Origin: Kordiimonadaceae bacterium
Lineage (GTDB): Bacteria > Pseudomonadota > Alphaproteobacteria > Sphingomonadales > Kordiimonadaceae
DNA length: 6,759 bases
Direction: 5' to 3'
NCBI GenBank assembly: GCA_016764715.1
Contig: JAESRJ010000363.1
Span: forward strand, 1-6,759
Position 1 is the first letter of the stretch, and every line of letters begins with the position of its first letter. Below are positions 5,277 to 6,759 of this stretch, piece by piece. The notes under the pieces were generated by a model. It was not told the origin of the DNA and ran no database searches. It saw only the letters and a program-made list of their open reading frames with translations. A program made the position numbers and the translations under genes.

Positions 5277-6759
5277 CCAGTTGGGATTCAGATCAAACAT
5301 TCTTTTGTACAGGGTTAGAAGCTGGGCTTCATGCCAAGCAGCTGATCAATGGCCCTAACCAAACAGAGCTCAATTGGCAATTGGGCACCAACGAGCAATT
5401 TCTTCATGAGATGCTTGAAAGGCTAAAGGTTACCACGCCCGATGGTCAACTACTGCCAAGCCTTGACCAACTGCAAAGCCTAGAGGTGGACGGAAGACTG
5501 CCGCCCAACTTAGTCGCCCCGCTAGCCAATCTTGTCACGAACCCTGCAACCGATTGGGCCGCAGCACTGCTGAATGCGTGGGCGATTGTCGGCGACGTAC
5601 TTTCCTTTTACCAGGAAAGGCTGATTAATGAAGGCTTTATAGGGACCGCTACACAGCCTAAATCCATCTCACTATTAAACGCAATGCTAGGGCTAGATCA
5701 AAGTCCGGTTGGCAATCAAAAAAATCGTCTGATCGGCGAATACAGGTTCCCTGGCGCGGCTGGCTCAGCCGAAGTAATCGCCACTATCAAGGGCGGAAAA
5801 GGCATGCCTGGCATCAAAACGATCGCGGCTAATAGTGCCTTGCGCCGTGTTTCGCCCGCCGGCAGCGGTGTTCAATATTTTCTGGTCGCCCGTGATACGG
5901 AACTACGCAGCGAATGGAATTCTCTCGATCCCTTTGTAACAAAAAAGTCGGTCAGTGATAGTGACGGCTATTGCCCCGGTCCTGGCCAGCTTTTCAACGA
6001 AGTATCCAAAATTCTAAAACCCGGCGGACTGATCGCCGTGACTGGCGAGCAAGCGGGTTCCCCAGCTTGGTATCTTATGAAAATAACCGGCGCGCGGTCC
6101 GACACTGATCTGCGCCAAACTACAATAACTTGGGAAGGGGCCGGACGATCAGTTAAAGAGGCGGCACAAGGGTCGCCCAACGCAGGCATGACAAATCAGA
6201 AGTTTGTCTCGCTGACCCAAACTTTATACGCCTACGGCAAAAAAGCCCCCAGCTTGGCCCAAGAGCCTCTCCTCCTTAGAATGCAATATATCGCGGCGGG
6301 CGGCATCGGAAAGTGGCAACCAAACCCCAGTGATAACCCGACAACCCCAAACACATGTTTTAACGATGGGTTGCCGTCCTGCGCGGTGCAAGAATTCATC
6401 GTTACAGCAGGCAAAATACTTTATTTGGCAACTGACAAGGGCGTTTTCTTCCGCACCGGGCCTGACAGCCCGTGGACAAGCGCTGCAGAAGGCTTGTTCA
6501 AGCGGTCAATTCTGACGATTGTCGAAGGCACCCAAGGGTTTGTCTATGCGGGCACTACCGGCGGCGGTGTATACCGAAGTTTAGCTGGGTCAACATCCTG
6601 GAGCGCCTTGCCCGGCGGTTATGTGACGCAGCCCGGTAAAATCAAAAACGGACCAAGTTTGCGCACTAGCTTGCCTGCCACTACGGTCAATAAACTGGCG
6701 CTGGCAGGGCATATACTGGCTATTTCTGAAAACAAGTCGGCAAGTCCTCCGCTGCCACC
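5273..6759 (+). CDS. Second large baseplate wedge protein (Afp12-like) with inserted beta-propeller, 3' end beyond the window
   Basis: 495 complete codons are visible and the frame is still open. It starts in the ATGA overlap with the J-like gene. The N-terminus (LNWQLGTNEQFLHEMLERL, residues 33-51) leads to DWAAALLNAWAIVGDVLSFY (94-113) and QERLINEGFIGTA (114-126), the hallmark 'ALLDAWAxVxDVLTFYQERxANEGYLRTA' of putative baseplate assembly proteins. KILKPGGLIAVTG and ITGARSDTDLRQTTITWEG fit the family's next beta domain, and LYAYGKKAPS (318-327) matches its conserved 'FGxNAP' stretch. From about residue 372 the sequence changes to propeller-like blades: KILYLATDKGVFFRTGPDSPW (381-401, split here), then FVYAGTTGGGVYRS (423-436) ending SLAGSTSW, and the start of a third blade at VNKLALAGHILAISENK. 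These resemble BNR/sialidase or sortilin-type blades. Such a protein would sit at the baseplate periphery next to the J-like wedge. The family call is strong; the propeller call is moderate because only two to three blades are visible. Confidence 0.85.
   Translation, partial: MTSWDSDQTFFCTGLEAGLHAKQLINGPNQTELNWQLGTNEQFLHEMLERLKVTTPDGQLLPSLDQLQSLEVDGRLPPNLVAPLANLVTNPATDWAAALLNAWAIVGDVLSFYQERLINEGFIGTATQPKSISLLNAMLGLDQSPVGNQKNRLIGEYRFPGAAGSAEVIATIKGGKGMPGIKTIAANSALRRVSPAGSGVQYFLVARDTELRSEWNSLDPFVTKKSVSDSDGYCPGPGQLFNEVSKILKPGGLIAVTGEQAGSPAWYLMKITGARSDTDLRQTTITWEGAGRSVKEAAQGSPNAGMTNQKFVSLTQTLYAYGKKAPSLAQEPLLLRMQYIAAGGIGKWQPNPSDNPTTPNTCFNDGLPSCAVQEFIVTAGKILYLATDKGVFFRTGPDSPWTSAAEGLFKRSILTIVEGTQGFVYAGTTGGGVYRSLAGSTSWSALPGGYVTQPGKIKNGPSLRTSLPATTVNKLALAGHILAISENKSASPPLP
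6386..6759 (+). other. Beta-propeller (BNR/sortilin-like) segment within the second wedge protein
   Basis: This covers residues 372-495 of the second wedge protein and continues past the edge. Each blade has a hydrophobic strand followed by a glycine-rich 'Y.(A/G)T..GV(F/Y)R(T/S)' turn and a tryptophan: ILYLATDKGVFFRT...W401, then FVYAGTTGGGVYRS...W443. The Asp-box is degenerate: the second blade has SLAGSTSW, with Ala where the consensus S-x-D-x-G-x-T-W has Asp. It is preceded by a Pro/Asn/Thr-rich linker (residues 352-366) that contains Cys at 361 and is followed by Cys at 370. A binding surface (glycan, protein or host receptor) is an inference from the fold class. Confidence 0.6.

Overview
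This window is a block of six genes, all on the + strand and closely packed. It encodes the baseplate, hub and spike of a contractile phage-tail-like machine. The gene order is: LysM/gp53-like adaptor, gpD-like hub, gpV/gp5-like spike, gp25-like wedge, first large wedge protein (baseplate J / Afp11-like), second large wedge protein (Afp12-like). This best fits an extracellular contractile injection system (eCIS, the Afp/PVC/MAC kind) or a tailocin. A defective or complete myovirus cannot be excluded, because sheath, tube, tape measure, fibre, AAA+ ATPase, cap and cargo genes would lie outside the window. The two large 'putative baseplate assembly' proteins in tandem are what tilt the call to eCIS. 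Base composition is moderate and codon use mixed, which would suit a Gram-negative bacterium, perhaps a gammaproteobacterium. That is a weak guess, since nothing here is a taxonomic marker.

Layout. Positions 1-257 hold the 3' part of the LysM/gp53-like gene. Its reading frame changes by -1 at a run of seven A's, and the A AAA AAG heptamer there is phased as a classical -1 slippery site. After a 38-base gap come the hub gene (296-1435) and the spike gene (1432-2376), which overlap by ATGA. The gp25 gene (2394-2756) and the J-like gene (2766-5276) follow with gaps of 17 and 9 bases, each start preceded by a purine-rich ribosome binding site. The sixth gene starts at 5273 in another ATGA overlap and runs off the right edge. 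No promoter, terminator, tRNA, CRISPR, insertion sequence or convincing minus-strand gene is visible, and no stretch over 300 bases lacks a gene. The block looks like the middle of one long operon.

How the parts should work together: the hub trimer sits at the end of the inner tube and carries the trimeric spike, which ends in a long hexapeptide beta-helix. The LysM/gp53-like protein and gp25 tie the hub and the first sheath ring to the wedges. The two large wedge proteins form the baseplate ring that triggers sheath contraction. The less ordinary points are the reading-frame break in the first gene, the separate hub and spike genes with no PAAR tip gene between gp25 and the J-like gene, and a BNR/sialidase-type beta-propeller inserted in the middle of the second wedge protein.
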